Shown: positions 42,686 through 51,832 of the stretch, piece after piece
Position numbering within the stretch: the first letter of the stretch is position 1
How the letters are laid out: every line of letters begins with the position of its first letter
From: Duganella dendranthematis
Lineage (GTDB): Bacteria > Pseudomonadota > Gammaproteobacteria > Burkholderiales > Burkholderiaceae_D
Assembly (NCBI RefSeq): GCF_012849375.1
Contig: NZ_CP051684.1
Span: forward strand, 5,518,001 to 5,582,000
DNA length: 64,000 bases
Direction of reading: 5' to 3'
Made by a program: the position numbers and the translations under genes
The notes under the pieces: generated by a model
The model's input: the letters and a program-made list of their open reading frames with translations, nothing else
The model's database searches: none
What the model was told of the DNA's origin: nothing

Positions 42686-43896
42686 CATTTGACGCAAGCA
42701 CTATCGGCCAGCACAACGCCCCGCTGATCGGCGTCGCCCCTCTGATGCGCCGCGCGTTTGCCGGCGAGGATCTGTCGCCCATCGGCCAAGTGCTGCTGGA
42801 GCGCGCCCAGACCTATCCCAATGATGCGCACGCCTACATGGATTTCTCCACCGTGCTGCAACTGACCGGCAACCGCGACGACGCGCTGGCGGTGCAGGCG
42901 GAAGCCATCATGCTGCAACCGCATTACACCATTCCCGCCGCATCGCCAGGCCTGACGCTGCTGGTGCTGATGGGGCCGGGCGATCTGATGGCCAACACGC
43001 CGGTCGAATTCCTGGTGGAAGACAGCGACGTCACGCTGGAGCTGCTGTACCTGCGCGCCGACGAAGACTTCCCGGAACAGGTGCCGGACCACGACGTGAT
43101 GCTGGTGGCGGTGGCGGAATCGGAAGCCAACCAGCCGCTGCTGGAACGGCTGATCGACTACACCAGCGACTGGCCGCGGCCGGTGATCAACCGTCCAGCG
43201 CAACTGCGCGCGACTTCGCGTGACGGCTTGAGCGCAGCGTTGCGCGGCCTGCCAGGCGTGGAAATGCCGGTCGCCGTGCGTACTGGGCTGAGCACGTTGA
43301 ATGCGATTGCCGCCGGCACCCAGGCGATCGATAGCTTGCTGCCGGATGGCGGCTTTCCGATCATCGTTCGGCCGTTGGGTTCGCATGCCGGCACCAATCT
43401 GCAAAAGATCGACACGCCGGCTGCACTGGGTCAATACCTGCTGGAAGTGGAAGGGCCGCAGTTCTACGTGTCGCGCTTTGTCGACTATCGCGGCGCCGAC
43501 GGCCTGTTCCGCAAATACCGTATTGTGCTGATCGAAGGCAAGCCGTACATCTGCCACTACGCGATTTCGCAGAACTGGATGATTCACTACCTGAACGCGG
43601 GCATGACCGAAAGCGCCGAAAAACGCGCCGAGGAAGCGGCCGAAATGGCGCGCTTCGACCAGGGGTTCGCGTTACGCCACCAGGCCGCGCTGCAAGCCAT
43701 CGACCAGCGCATGGGCTTGCCTTATCTGGGCATCGACTGCGCCGAAATGCCGAACGGCGACCTGCTGATCTTCGAGGCCGACAACGCCATGATCGTCCAC
43801 TCGATGGACCCGGAAGATATGTTCCCCTACAAAGCGCCGGCCATGCGCAAGGTGTTCAAAGCCTTCCGCGAACTGCTGGCCAAATCAGTGGGCTAA
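42682..43896 (+). CDS. TPR-like/ATP-grasp ligase of unknown function
   Basis: The 404-residue protein has an N-terminal TPR-like helical part (about 30-75: LLERAQTYPNDAHAYMDFSTVLQL), a Rossmann-like middle, and a C-terminal ATP-grasp region: GGFPIIVRPLGSHAGTNLQKI, RKYRIVLIEGKPYICHYAIS, and the Mg-binding type end LGIDCAEMPNGDLLIFEADNAM. It resembles RimK/glutathione-synthetase enzymes, which join a carboxylate to an amine using ATP. The overlap with the decarboxylase gene suggests that its amine product is the acceptor. Substrates are unknown. Confidence 0.75.
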   Translation: MTFDASTIGQHNAPLIGVAPLMRRAFAGEDLSPIGQVLLERAQTYPNDAHAYMDFSTVLQLTGNRDDALAVQAEAIMLQPHYTIPAASPGLTLLVLMGPGDLMANTPVEFLVEDSDVTLELLYLRADEDFPEQVPDHDVMLVAVAESEANQPLLERLIDYTSDWPRPVINRPAQLRATSRDGLSAALRGLPGVEMPVAVRTGLSTLNAIAAGTQAIDSLLPDGGFPIIVRPLGSHAGTNLQKIDTPAALGQYLLEVEGPQFYVSRFVDYRGADGLFRKYRIVLIEGKPYICHYAISQNWMIHYLNAGMTESAEKRAEEAAEMARFDQGFALRHQAALQAIDQRMGLPYLGIDCAEMPNGDLLIFEADNAMIVHSMDPEDMFPYKAPAMRKVFKAFRELLAKSVG

Positions 43897-44706
43897 CTTC
43901 AGCCTCTCGGAAAGCACGCGGAATTTGACTGCCGGCACGAGGAAGCAGAATGGTTGGCAGTTGGCGTTTAGCTGGCGCAGTAATGGGCAAGTGACTTCGC
44001 CTATCGGCTCCAGCGGTTGCACTTCCGAAAGTTGGATGGGCAATTCGATTTTCGACACCGCCAGCGCGTCGTTGCGGGCCACGTGGGCGATGGCGATGTC
44101 CTGGCAGGCGAGGAATTCGACCGCGCTGTGCCAGTCGGTGAACTGCGGTGGCGCTGTTTTGGTGGCGGCTATGCGTACCGCGCTCTGCAACGCCGGTGCG
44201 CTGCCGTCGCCGGGAACGATTTCGGTTTTGAAGACATTGCCGGCCGCCGCGTGGCGGAAGCTCGCAGGATAGTGGCTTTGCAGCGCGTCGCTGAATATGC
44301 GTGTGCCCATCGCGTGCAACGGATTGCTCAACACATTCTTCAGAAAAATGACTTGGCCGGGACGCTCCGAATACAGGCGCCAGTTGCTTTGCAGCGGAGA
44401 CGGCATCATCCTTCTCAAGCCGCCCAGGAACGCCGGGCCGAAATGTCCGTGGCGGTAGGTCAGTATCGTGAACGGCGTCTTGCCGTCTCGCTGCCACAGC
44501 ACATGGCCGGCTGGCGCCAAGCCCTGCGCAGCGTCGACATCTACCATCCAGGTCAGATAGACCACATCGGTGACATCACTTTCCAGTTTCAGAAACGGCA
44601 GCCGCCGCATCACGGCGTGCCGGAGGTTGGCCAGACCGACGGAGTTGGCCAGACTGCCGAGTATTCGGCCAAAAGCGCCGGGAAAGGGATGGCGGTACCG
44701 ATTCAA
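43885..44706 (-). CDS. Conserved hypothetical protein, DUF2071-like
   Basis: The 273-residue protein contains DVVYLTWMVDVDAAQGLAP and FTILTYRHGHFGPAFLGGLRRMMPSPLQSNWRLYSE, which recall DUF2071/YqjF-like proteins with an acetoacetate-decarboxylase-like beta barrel. No catalytic residues can be named. Its last four codons overlap the ATP-grasp gene end on the other strand. It abuts the NRDE gene upstream on the same strand with a four-base overlap (44703-44706). Confidence 0.6.
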   Translation of the reverse strand: MNRYRHPFPGAFGRILGSLANSVGLANLRHAVMRRLPFLKLESDVTDVVYLTWMVDVDAAQGLAPAGHVLWQRDGKTPFTILTYRHGHFGPAFLGGLRRMMPSPLQSNWRLYSERPGQVIFLKNVLSNPLHAMGTRIFSDALQSHYPASFRHAAAGNVFKTEIVPGDGSAPALQSAVRIAATKTAPPQFTDWHSAVEFLACQDIAIAHVARNDALAVSKIELPIQLSEVQPLEPIGEVTCPLLRQLNANCQPFCFLVPAVKFRVLSERLKLAH

Positions 44707-45446
44707 TGAATCAGCACCTCATGTAACGTGGCGGGGGCGTCGGCGTAGAGTTTGACGACGGTCGAGGTGCGGGTGCCGTAGCCGGGGCTTTCGATGCGGA
44801 CGGCGGACAGGACGCGCTCCAGTTCCAGCGGCACGCCGGTTTCCGGCAGACGCTGGTCGGACGCTGGCGTGGTATCGGACAGCATCTCGAAGAAGGCTTC
44901 TTCCGGCGCGCCGAGGCACAGCAGGCTGGCGAACTGGGCTTTGGTCTTGAGGACCTTCGGCCACGGCGCATCCAGCAGCGCGTTGGACAGGCCGTAGATG
45001 CCGGCTTCCAACGGCTGGCCGTTGCGCGGATCGTGGTCGCCTTTATTGGAGTACCAGATCAGCGTGTCGCGGTCGCCCAGCACCAGGTTGAAGCCGTTGT
45101 ACTGGTCGGCCCTGGCGCGAATGGCGGCGACGTATTCCTGTGGCGTCATGCTGCCGGCCAGGTAGTCGGCCACCAGATGGCCGCGCGACGGCGCATCGTC
45201 CTTGTGTTCGGACGGTGCGCGGATGTTGGTGATGGCGGCAAAGCGCGACGGCCCGCCGTCGACACCCGGCTGGGTGATGCCCATCCAGCTGCCGCCGGCC
45301 TGCAAGTCGCGGCCGGCGTAGATGTGCGGATGTTCGGGCCACGGACCGGCTGGCGCGGTGGCGCGCTGGTAGTATTCATCGCGGTTGGCGGCGGCAATCA
45401 GCGGCACCGCTGGCACCACCTGCCAGGCAAAGACAATCAGGCACAT
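44703..45446 (-). CDS. NRDE family protein (TANGO2-like)
   Basis: The ATG at 45446 gives MCLIVFAWQVVPAVPLIAAANRDEYYQRAT, with the N-terminal Met-Cys and the NRDE motif that define this family; a longer reading upstream is not supported. The 247-residue protein further has AGRDLQAGGSWMGI and NGFNLVLGDRDTLIWYSN. The fold is of the N-terminal nucleophile type; TANGO2 homologues have been linked to haem or lipid handling, but function is uncertain. It overlaps the DUF4936 gene by ten bases. Confidence 0.9.
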   Translation of the reverse strand: MCLIVFAWQVVPAVPLIAAANRDEYYQRATAPAGPWPEHPHIYAGRDLQAGGSWMGITQPGVDGGPSRFAAITNIRAPSEHKDDAPSRGHLVADYLAGSMTPQEYVAAIRARADQYNGFNLVLGDRDTLIWYSNKGDHDPRNGQPLEAGIYGLSNALLDAPWPKVLKTKAQFASLLCLGAPEEAFFEMLSDTTPASDQRLPETGVPLELERVLSAVRIESPGYGTRTSTVVKLYADAPATLHEVLIH

Positions 45447-45724
45447 GGGACGACATCCATAAAAACTTCCGTGTGGCGCAGGCCGGTGGTGAACTGGTCC
45501 ACCCCGGCCTGGGCGACGGCGTCGTGCAGCGCCGCCGCAAAACCTTCCGGCACGGACGGATAGACTTCCATCCATGTCTGCATGTCTTCCTTGGTGTCCG
45601 GACGGCGCTTGAGCTGGCCCGTCACGCCGTGGTGCCGGGCCAGGTTCGCCTGCATCGGCGCGACTGCCGCCAGCAAGGACGCCGCGTCGCTGTCCTTGAC
45701 CTTGTAGTAGATGTAGAGATCCAT
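45437..45724 (-). CDS. DUF4936 family protein
   Basis: The ATG at 45724 (MDLYIYYKVKDSD) starts a 95-residue protein with the DUF4936 pattern: YKV..., RPDTKEDMQTWMEVYPSVPEGFAAAL and RHTEVFMDVVPCA. The fold is probably a ferredoxin-like dimeric barrel. The gene lies one base from ygfZ and overlaps the NRDE gene, so ygfZ-DUF4936-NRDE are one operon. The function is unknown. Confidence 0.88.
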   Translation of the reverse strand: MDLYIYYKVKDSDAASLLAAVAPMQANLARHHGVTGQLKRRPDTKEDMQTWMEVYPSVPEGFAAALHDAVAQAGVDQFTTGLRHTEVFMDVVPCA

Positions 45725-45725
45725 G

Positions 45726-46751
45726 CTAGAGATCGAGCGGTTCCAGCACATACGGCATGGCCAGGAAGCTCAAGGCCGTGCCTTGCGCCGAGCCCAGTCG
45801 CACGGACGCCGCTTCGATGGCCGCCAGCTTCATTTCCACCAGCGCGTCGACGCCGCCCTGACCGTTCGGCGCGGCGTTGACGATCATGCCGCAAGGCTGT
45901 TCCGGATCGGCCGTCGCAAACACTTCCATGCCGGCTGCCGCCGTCGGGTCCGGTATGCTGACCAGCGTTGTGCGGCGCTTGAGCTTGCCCAGATACTGGC
46001 TGCGGGCGACGATTTCCTGGCCCGGGTAGCAGCCTTTCTTGAAATTGACGCCGCCCAGCAGCTCGTAGTTGATCATCTGCGGCACAAACTGTTCCTGCGT
46101 CGCCTTGCTGATGTGCGCCACGCCGGAATGGATTTCCGACAGGTGCCACGCGTCGTTGCTGCCGACGCTGAGCTTTTCCGCCAGTTCCGGCACCACGGTG
46201 GCGGCAGTTTCGGCCGACATCAGCCACTGGTAGCGCGGCGCGCCGAAGACGTCGGCCACGCGAATCAGCGTGCCAAGTGGATGATCGAGCTTGGCGAACG
46301 GTTTGGCAGGCAGCGTGTCGAACCAGGTTTGCAGCGTGGTTTCGGCCATGCCGCCGCCCAGGCCCAATACGACGTGATTGGCCGGCAGTTCGGACGCGTC
46401 GCTAAGCTTGGTCTTGGCGCGCAGCACAAACATCGACAGGCGCTTCTGGATCGCCGGCTGGATGTCGCGGGCCAGTTGCAGGAAGATAGTTGATTCGTTG
46501 CGCCACATCAGGAACGAGGCCAGCATGCGGCCTTTCGGCGAACAGTAACCCGCCAGGCGCGCTTCGCCCTGGCCGAGGTGTTCGACGTCGTTGGTCAGTT
46601 GCGTGTGCAGGAAGTTGGCGGATTCCTCGCCATCCAGCGCGATCAGGCCGAGGTCGGTGATGGGGGCGACAAAACCGACTGCCAGCTGCGTGGTGGTCAG
46701 CGGGACGGCCTGCTGCGTTAAAAGTTCATTCCAGGAAGGCATAATTTTCAA
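45726..46751 (-). CDS. ygfZ: Folate-binding tRNA-modifying/iron-sulphur repair protein YgfZ
   Basis: The 341-residue GcvT-like protein has the hallmark KGCYPGQEIVARSQYLGKLKRRT, with the Cys in K-G-C-Y-x-G-Q-E that is needed for activity, and LDGEESANFLHTQLTNDVEHL near the N-terminus. YgfZ uses tetrahydrofolate and supports repair or assembly of certain Fe-S enzymes such as MiaB. MPSWNELL at 46742 is an alternative start three codons inside. It is divergent from mltG. Confidence 0.93.
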   Translation of the reverse strand: MKIMPSWNELLTQQAVPLTTTQLAVGFVAPITDLGLIALDGEESANFLHTQLTNDVEHLGQGEARLAGYCSPKGRMLASFLMWRNESTIFLQLARDIQPAIQKRLSMFVLRAKTKLSDASELPANHVVLGLGGGMAETTLQTWFDTLPAKPFAKLDHPLGTLIRVADVFGAPRYQWLMSAETAATVVPELAEKLSVGSNDAWHLSEIHSGVAHISKATQEQFVPQMINYELLGGVNFKKGCYPGQEIVARSQYLGKLKRRTTLVSIPDPTAAAGMEVFATADPEQPCGMIVNAAPNGQGGVDALVEMKLAAIEAASVRLGSAQGTALSFLAMPYVLEPLDL

Positions 46752-46898
46752 TCTTTTGACGGTGAAAGCATTATCATTACGGGCTCATTATAGTGATGTC
46801 GCGCCGATCGCGTCGGACGCGGCACAAAACATCGCACTGGCGCACCGGGTCAGGAACTGGCAAGCTGTGCGACTTGATCCAATCAGATGGCTTTAATA

Positions 46899-47888
46899 AT
46901 GGCTTTTATCAAAAAAATAATTAGTCTGTGTGTCGTGCTGGCCATCGTTGGCGGCGGGTATTTCATTTACTGGTCGCAGAATCCGATTATCCCGGCCGAT
47001 GCCGAAGCGATCGACTTCACCATTACGCCCGGCAGCGGCGCGCATGCGGCCGGCCAGCAGATCGCCGAAGCGGGCGTGCCGATCCAGCCCTTGCTGTTCA
47101 ACCTGCTGGCGCGCGCCACCGGCAAGAGCAGCAAGCTGAAAGCCGGTTCGTACGAACTCAAGCCCGGCTCGACGCCGCTGCGCCTGATCGACCAGCTGGC
47201 GCGCGGCGAGTTCGCGCAGGAGCAGCTGACCATTATCGAAGGCTGGAACTTCCGCCAGATGCGGGCCGCCATCGCCGCTCACAAGGGACTCAAGCATGAC
47301 ACCGTGGCGCTGTCCGACACTGAGCTGATGACCGCGATCGACGCCGACTACAAGCAGGCCGAAGGGCTGTTCTTCCCGGATACCTATCTGTTCGCCAAGG
47401 GGTCCAGCGACCTGCAGATCTACAAGCAGGCGCACGCCATCATGCTGACCCGCCTGGCCGACGCCTGGGCCAAGCGCGATCCAGCGCTGCCGTACAAGAA
47501 TCCGTATGAGGCGCTGACCATGGCCTCCATCGTCGAAAAGGAAACCGGCCAGAAGTCGGAGCGCGCCATGATTGCCGGCGTATTCGTCAACCGCCTCAAG
47601 CTGGGCATGCTGCTGCAGACCGATCCGACCGTGATCTACGGCATGGGCCTGAAATATGATGGCAAGATCCGCAAAAAGGATCTGGAGACCGACACCCCTT
47701 ACAATACCTATACGCGCGCCGGCTTGCCGCCGACCCCGATCGCGCTGCCGGGCGTGCAGTCGCTGATGGCGGCGCTGTCGCCGGCCAAGACCGCCGCGCT
47801 GTATTTCGTCTCCAAGGGCAACGGCACCAGCCAGTTCTCGGACAACCTGAACGACCACAATCGGGCAGTCAACCAGTATCAACGATAA
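46899..47888 (+). CDS. mltG: Endolytic murein transglycosylase MltG
   Basis: The preferred start MAFIKKIISLCVVLAIVGGGYF (46899) gives one N-terminal membrane anchor; an upstream in-frame ATG at 46887 adds four residues. The 329-residue protein has a LysM-like region (SYELKPGSTPLRLIDQLARGE) and the catalytic domain with the active Glu in MASIVEKETGQKSE and LGMLLQTDPTVIYGMG. It cuts new glycan strands at the inner membrane and so sets their length. It heads the mltG-tmk-holB-pilZ operon. Confidence 0.95.
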   Translation: MAFIKKIISLCVVLAIVGGGYFIYWSQNPIIPADAEAIDFTITPGSGAHAAGQQIAEAGVPIQPLLFNLLARATGKSSKLKAGSYELKPGSTPLRLIDQLARGEFAQEQLTIIEGWNFRQMRAAIAAHKGLKHDTVALSDTELMTAIDADYKQAEGLFFPDTYLFAKGSSDLQIYKQAHAIMLTRLADAWAKRDPALPYKNPYEALTMASIVEKETGQKSERAMIAGVFVNRLKLGMLLQTDPTVIYGMGLKYDGKIRKKDLETDTPYNTYTRAGLPPTPIALPGVQSLMAALSPAKTAALYFVSKGNGTSQFSDNLNDHNRAVNQYQR

Positions 47889-47894
47889 GAGTAA

Positions 47895-48500
47895 ATGGGT
47901 AAATTCATCACCTTCGAAGGCATCGACGGCGCCGGCAAGTCCACGCACATTGCCTTCGTCAGCGATTACATCAAGCAGCGCGGCGTCGAGCTGGTCAGCT
48001 CCCGCGAACCGGGCGGCACGCCGCTGGGCGAAAAACTGCGCGAGATCGTGCTGCACGAAAAAATGCATCTGGAAACCGAAGCCTTACTGGTGTTCGCCAG
48101 CCGCCGCGAACACCTGGCGCAAGTCATCGAACCGGCGCTGGCGCGCGGCGCCTGGGTCATCTCCGACCGGTTTACCGATTCCAGCTTCGCCTACCAGGGC
48201 GGCGGCCGCGGCATGAGCCTGGCCAAGCTGGACGCGCTGGAGCAGTGGGTGCATCCCGAGCGGCAGCCGGACCTGACGCTGTTGTTCGACGTGCCGCTGG
48301 ACGTGGCGCGCGCGCGCCTGGATGCCACCCGCGAACTGGACAAGTTCGAGCAGGAAAAGAGCGACTTCTTCGCTGCCACCCGCACCGAGTACCTGCGCCG
48401 CGCGGCCGAGTTCCCGCAGCGCTTCCGCGTGATCGACTCGACCCGGAGCATCGCCGAGATACAGCAGCAAATTGCCGCGATCCTGGACGCGTTCTTTTGA
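47895..48500 (+). CDS. tmk: Thymidylate kinase
   Basis: The 201-residue enzyme phosphorylates dTMP to dTDP. The P-loop [12 protein letters not shown], the DR motif [18 protein letters not shown] and the LPD-like segment [15 protein letters not shown] are visible. It starts six bases after mltG and precedes holB, the order usual in proteobacteria. Length is normal. Confidence 0.97.
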   Translation: MGKFITFEGIDGAGKSTHIAFVSDYIKQRGVELVSSREPGGTPLGEKLREIVLHEKMHLETEALLVFASRREHLAQVIEPALARGAWVISDRFTDSSFAYQGGGRGMSLAKLDALEQWVHPERQPDLTLLFDVPLDVARARLDATRELDKFEQEKSDFFAATRTEYLRRAAEFPQRFRVIDSTRSIAEIQQQIAAILDAFF

Positions 48501-48516
48501 AATAGAATACTGAATA

Positions 48517-49545
48517 ATGAGTCATTCCATCTACCCGTGGCAGGAATCGTCGTGGCAGCAGCTGCAAACGCTGCGCCCGCGCATGCCGCACGCCATCCTG
48601 TTCCACGGCGCCGCCGGGATAGGCAAGGCCGATTTCATCGAGCAATTCGCGCAAGGCCTGCTGTGTGAGAACGTGCAGCCGGACGGCCATGCCTGCGGCA
48701 CTTGCGCGTCGTGCGGCTGGTTCTCGCAGCACAATCATCCGGATTACCGTCGCGTGCGGCCCGAGTCGATGGAGGATGAACCGGCCGCCGACGAGGAGGG
48801 TGAGGGCGAGAGCAAGAAGGCCGCCAAGTCGAAGACGCCGTCCAAGGAAATCAAGATCGAGCAGATCCGCGCACTGGCGGATTTCATGAATATTTCCACT
48901 CACCGCCAGGGTTTGCGGGTGGTGGTGCTGTATCCGGCCGAAGCGCTGAATACGCCAGCCTCCAATGCCTTGCTGAAGACGCTGGAAGAGCCGCCGCCGG
49001 GCACCGTGTTCCTGCTGGCGTCCAATAGCCTGGACCGGTTGCTGCCGACCATTTTGTCGCGCTGCCGCAAGTTTGCTTTGCCGATGCCGAACCACGCCGA
49101 AGCGCTGGCCTGGCTCAAGGAGCAGGGCGTGCCGGATGCCGACAGCTGGCTGCGCGAGCAGGGCGGCGCGCCGCTGGCGGCGATGGCGCAGGCGGAAGCC
49201 GGCAGCCGCGAGGAGCTGGAAACGCTGCTGCAACTGCTGGCACATCCAAGTGTGGAAGGCGCGTTGAAAGTCGCCGACAAGTTGCAGAAAGTGCCACTGA
49301 GCGGCCCCGCGTCCTGGTTGCAGCGCTGGCTTTACGATGTGTTTTCGTACAAACTGGCAGGTAACATCCGGTATTATCCGCGCTACCAGAAAGAGCTGGC
49401 CAGCCTGGCCGACAAGATTCACGTCAGCCGTCTGCTGGCAGCAATCAAGAGCGCGAACGAACGCCGCGCGACGGCCGATCACCCGCTGTCGCCCAAGCTG
49501 TTTTTGGAAGAGATGCTGCTGGATTACGCCAGCTGCTGCGCCTGA
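48517..49545 (+). CDS. holB: DNA polymerase III subunit delta'
   Basis: The 342-residue clamp-loader subunit has an AAA+ fold: HGAAGIGKADFIEQFAQGLL, the zinc-binding Cys set (CENVQPDGHACGTCASCGWF), NALLKTLEEPPPGTVFLL and the SRC motif ILSRCRKF. A Glu/Lys-rich insert (EDEPAADEEGEGESKKAAK) lies after the zinc region and is longer than in E. coli. It helps load the sliding clamp at replication forks. Confidence 0.96.
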   Translation: MSHSIYPWQESSWQQLQTLRPRMPHAILFHGAAGIGKADFIEQFAQGLLCENVQPDGHACGTCASCGWFSQHNHPDYRRVRPESMEDEPAADEEGEGESKKAAKSKTPSKEIKIEQIRALADFMNISTHRQGLRVVVLYPAEALNTPASNALLKTLEEPPPGTVFLLASNSLDRLLPTILSRCRKFALPMPNHAEALAWLKEQGVPDADSWLREQGGAPLAAMAQAEAGSREELETLLQLLAHPSVEGALKVADKLQKVPLSGPASWLQRWLYDVFSYKLAGNIRYYPRYQKELASLADKIHVSRLLAAIKSANERRATADHPLSPKLFLEEMLLDYASCCA

Positions 49546-49555
49546 AAGGTAAGGA

Positions 49556-49939
49556 ATGTCCGCTGCCAGCCCACTCGACCCGAACACCGTGCCCATGACG
49601 CCACGGCCGACGGTGCTATCGCTGGCAATCAAGGAAAAGGCCGCGTTGTACGCGGCCTATATGCCGTTCCTGAAAAACGGCGGCATGTTCGTGCCGACCC
49701 AGAAACCGTACAAGCTCGGCGACGAGATTTATCTGATCCTGGCGCTGATGGACGACCCCAACAAATACCCGATCGCCGGCAAGGTCGCCTGGATCACGCC
49801 GCCCGGCGCGCACAACAACAAGGCGCAGGGCATCGGCGTGCATTTCCCGGATGACGAGAGCGGCCAGCGCGCCAGGCTGAGGATTGAAGAAATCCTCGGC
49901 GCCGCGCTGCGCTCGTCACGCGCCACTCACACCTTGTAG
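49556..49939 (+). CDS. pilZ: PilZ-domain protein, type IV pilus type
   Basis: The 127-residue protein has the PilZ barrel (LSLAIKEKAALYAAYMPFLKNGGMFVPT, KYPIAGKVAWITPPG, GIGVHFPDDE). The c-di-GMP motifs RxxxR and DxSxxG are absent, as in the original PilZ of type IV pilus assembly, which acts through PilB and FimX. It starts ten bases after holB. Its end overlaps the KfrA-like gene on the other strand by 13 bases. Confidence 0.9.
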   Translation: MSAASPLDPNTVPMTPRPTVLSLAIKEKAALYAAYMPFLKNGGMFVPTQKPYKLGDEIYLILALMDDPNKYPIAGKVAWITPPGAHNNKAQGIGVHFPDDESGQRARLRIEEILGAALRSSRATHTL

Positions 49940-50463
49940 TGGATCGGCCGGCTGTCGACGTCAAACACCGACGAGCGGCCGCCGGACAGCACCATGCTGA
50001 AGGCCGTGCTGTCGTTCAAGCCGCCACGCGAACTGGCGTACAGGTGGCTGAAGTTGCCGAAGCCATGATCGTGCGGCTGGCTGGCGTAGGCGTCGATTTC
50101 CAGCTCGTCCACGCGTAATTGCAGCCGCTCGACTGTTTCTCGTAACGCGGCCAGCTCCTGCTCCTTTTCCTGCATGGCCAGCTGATGCGCGGCGTACAGC
50201 GCGCGGTAGCGGCGTTCGGCATCATCGTGCAACTGGCCGGCCAGTTGTTCCACCATCACTTGCAGGCTGCGCGCCGTGTCGTCCCGCTTGATGCCGGGCT
50301 GGCCGTCTTCGTCGCTCAGTTCCTTCAGATGGCGGTGAATGGTCGACTTCGAGCCGGTACCCAGCGCGGCCCGCACCGCATCGACGGACGGATAGCGTCC
50401 CTCGGCCAGCAACTGGTCGCGGCTGGCCTTGACTTCCGATTTGCTCAATCCTATGCGTGCCAT
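49927..50463 (-). CDS. KfrA N-terminal-like DNA-binding protein
   Basis: The 178-residue protein starts with a helix-turn-helix region typical of KfrA_N (VKASRDQLLAEGRYPSVDAVRAALGTGSKSTIHRHLKEL) followed by a coiled-coil rich in Glu/Gln/Leu (about 80-125) and a Ser/Gly-rich tail. KfrA is a plasmid autoregulator, but many chromosomal proteins share this domain as transcription factors. It lies 12 bases downstream of the antiporter gene and may regulate that pair. Confidence 0.85.
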   Translation of the reverse strand: MARIGLSKSEVKASRDQLLAEGRYPSVDAVRAALGTGSKSTIHRHLKELSDEDGQPGIKRDDTARSLQVMVEQLAGQLHDDAERRYRALYAAHQLAMQEKEQELAALRETVERLQLRVDELEIDAYASQPHDHGFGNFSHLYASSRGGLNDSTAFSMVLSGGRSSVFDVDSRPIHYKV

Positions 50464-50475
50464 GGTCTCTGTCTC

Positions 50476-51681
50476 CTAACTTGCCTGGCCAACCAGCCCG
50501 CGATTCTGTGCACGGTGCAGCTTGGGGTGGACCAGAGGGATGGTCAGCATGGTGCTGCCGACCGCCATCAACAGGAGCGCGGTGAACGTCTCGCTGGTGA
50601 TGATCTGCTTGTCCAACAGGATATTGGCGAACACGATTTCGATCAAGCCCTTGGATTGCAGCAGCCAGCCGATGATCGAGGCTTCGCCATCCTTCCATTT
50701 GAGGATCTTGCCGGCCATGTGCGCCGCCGCCAGCTTGCCCCCCACTGAGGCCAGCAACAGCAGGCCGGCGACGAAGAACACGGAATAGCCGCCCATGTCC
50801 CACTTGGTGCGCAGCCCAGTGCTGAGGAAAAATACCGGCATCAGGATCAGCAGCACGTTCTTGAACATGGCGTCGAGTGCTTCCTGGCCGAACCAGTCGG
50901 CGTCCATCACCACGCCGGCCAGGAAGGCGCCGACCATGAAGTGCAAGCCGGCCCAGTCGGCGCCAAAGGAGCAGGCGATGAGCCAGATCAGGGCCACGGC
51001 CCAACGGTCGTTCTTGTTCAGGCGCACCATCAGGCGGCGATAGGCGAAGGTCAGGATGGCGAAGGCGGCCAGGAAGCCGGCCTGGCGGCCGACGCGTTCC
51101 CAATCCAGCATCAGCAGCGCCAGCACGCCCCAGATGGCGACGTCGTCCAGGCTGGCGTAGCGCAGCAGGCGCTGGCCCATCGGCTGGCGCAGGATCTCCA
51201 GTTTTTCCAGCAGCATCACCAGCACCGGCAGCGCGGTCACGGCGCAGGCCATGCCGGTGCCGATCAGGAATTGCCAAGGAGCGGCTTTGGCGCCGATCCA
51301 ACCCTGGTAATTCAGCAGCAGCAGGGCGGCGCCGCAGCCGAACAACAGCGGCATGCCCAGCGACAGACCGGCGGTGGTCATGCTTTCGCGGCGATATTGC
51401 CAGGTTTTCTTCAAGTCCAGTTCGACGCCGGCCAGCATCACGAACAGGATCACCCCCCACATCGAGACGCCGTTGAGGGTTTTGACGACGTCCGGATTGA
51501 AGACGAACTTATGGTAATCGGGGAATAGGTTGCCCATGACGCCAGGGCCGAGGATGACGCCCATGATGATCTGGACTACCACCAACGGCGCAAAATAATC
51601 GGTTTTCAGCAGCCGCCAGAACAGATAAGGCACGGCGAAGATGAGCAGCATCGCCAGCAGAAAGATTTCGCTAGTGTTCAT
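50476..51681 (-). CDS. Cation/proton antiporter, CPA2-like
   Basis: The 401-residue protein has about 11-12 hydrophobic segments of the Na_H_Exchanger type: VVVQIIMGVILGPGVMGN, LFVMLAGVELDLKK, the Asp pair in ASLDDVAIWGVLAL and the HFMVGAFLAGVVMDAD segment. It should exchange Na+ or K+ for protons across the inner membrane. No regulatory TrkA_N domain is present. The start is ATG at 51681, with GGAGAC upstream. It precedes the KfrA-like gene. Confidence 0.9.
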   Translation of the reverse strand: MNTSEIFLLAMLLIFAVPYLFWRLLKTDYFAPLVVVQIIMGVILGPGVMGNLFPDYHKFVFNPDVVKTLNGVSMWGVILFVMLAGVELDLKKTWQYRRESMTTAGLSLGMPLLFGCGAALLLLNYQGWIGAKAAPWQFLIGTGMACAVTALPVLVMLLEKLEILRQPMGQRLLRYASLDDVAIWGVLALLMLDWERVGRQAGFLAAFAILTFAYRRLMVRLNKNDRWAVALIWLIACSFGADWAGLHFMVGAFLAGVVMDADWFGQEALDAMFKNVLLILMPVFFLSTGLRTKWDMGGYSVFFVAGLLLLASVGGKLAAAHMAGKILKWKDGEASIIGWLLQSKGLIEIVFANILLDKQIITSETFTALLLMAVGSTMLTIPLVHPKLHRAQNRGLVGQAS

Positions 51682-51820
51682 AAAGTCTCCGTATTTTTTA
51701 TTTTGTGTAATGTAATTACATACCGCTGAGCGATACTAACTTGCCAATATTAAAAATGAAAGCGTTTTCTTGCGGCGCAGTGGTATCGATTCCACAAAAG
51801 GACTGGCCGGCGTGATCAGG

Positions 51821-51826
51821 TACAAT
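51821..51826 (+). promoter_or_regulatory. TACAAT -10-like box very close to tatD
   Basis: TACAAT ends six bases before the tatD ATG (51833), so a transcript from it would be nearly leaderless. No clear -35 was found and no RBS is seen. Confidence 0.3.
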
Positions 51827-51832
51827 CGCAGC

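Noticed and set aside
49927..50463. KfrA-like gene as a sign of plasmid origin
   Set aside because: The flanks are core chromosomal genes (holB, tmk, fusA, purL); the domain is common in chromosomal regulators.
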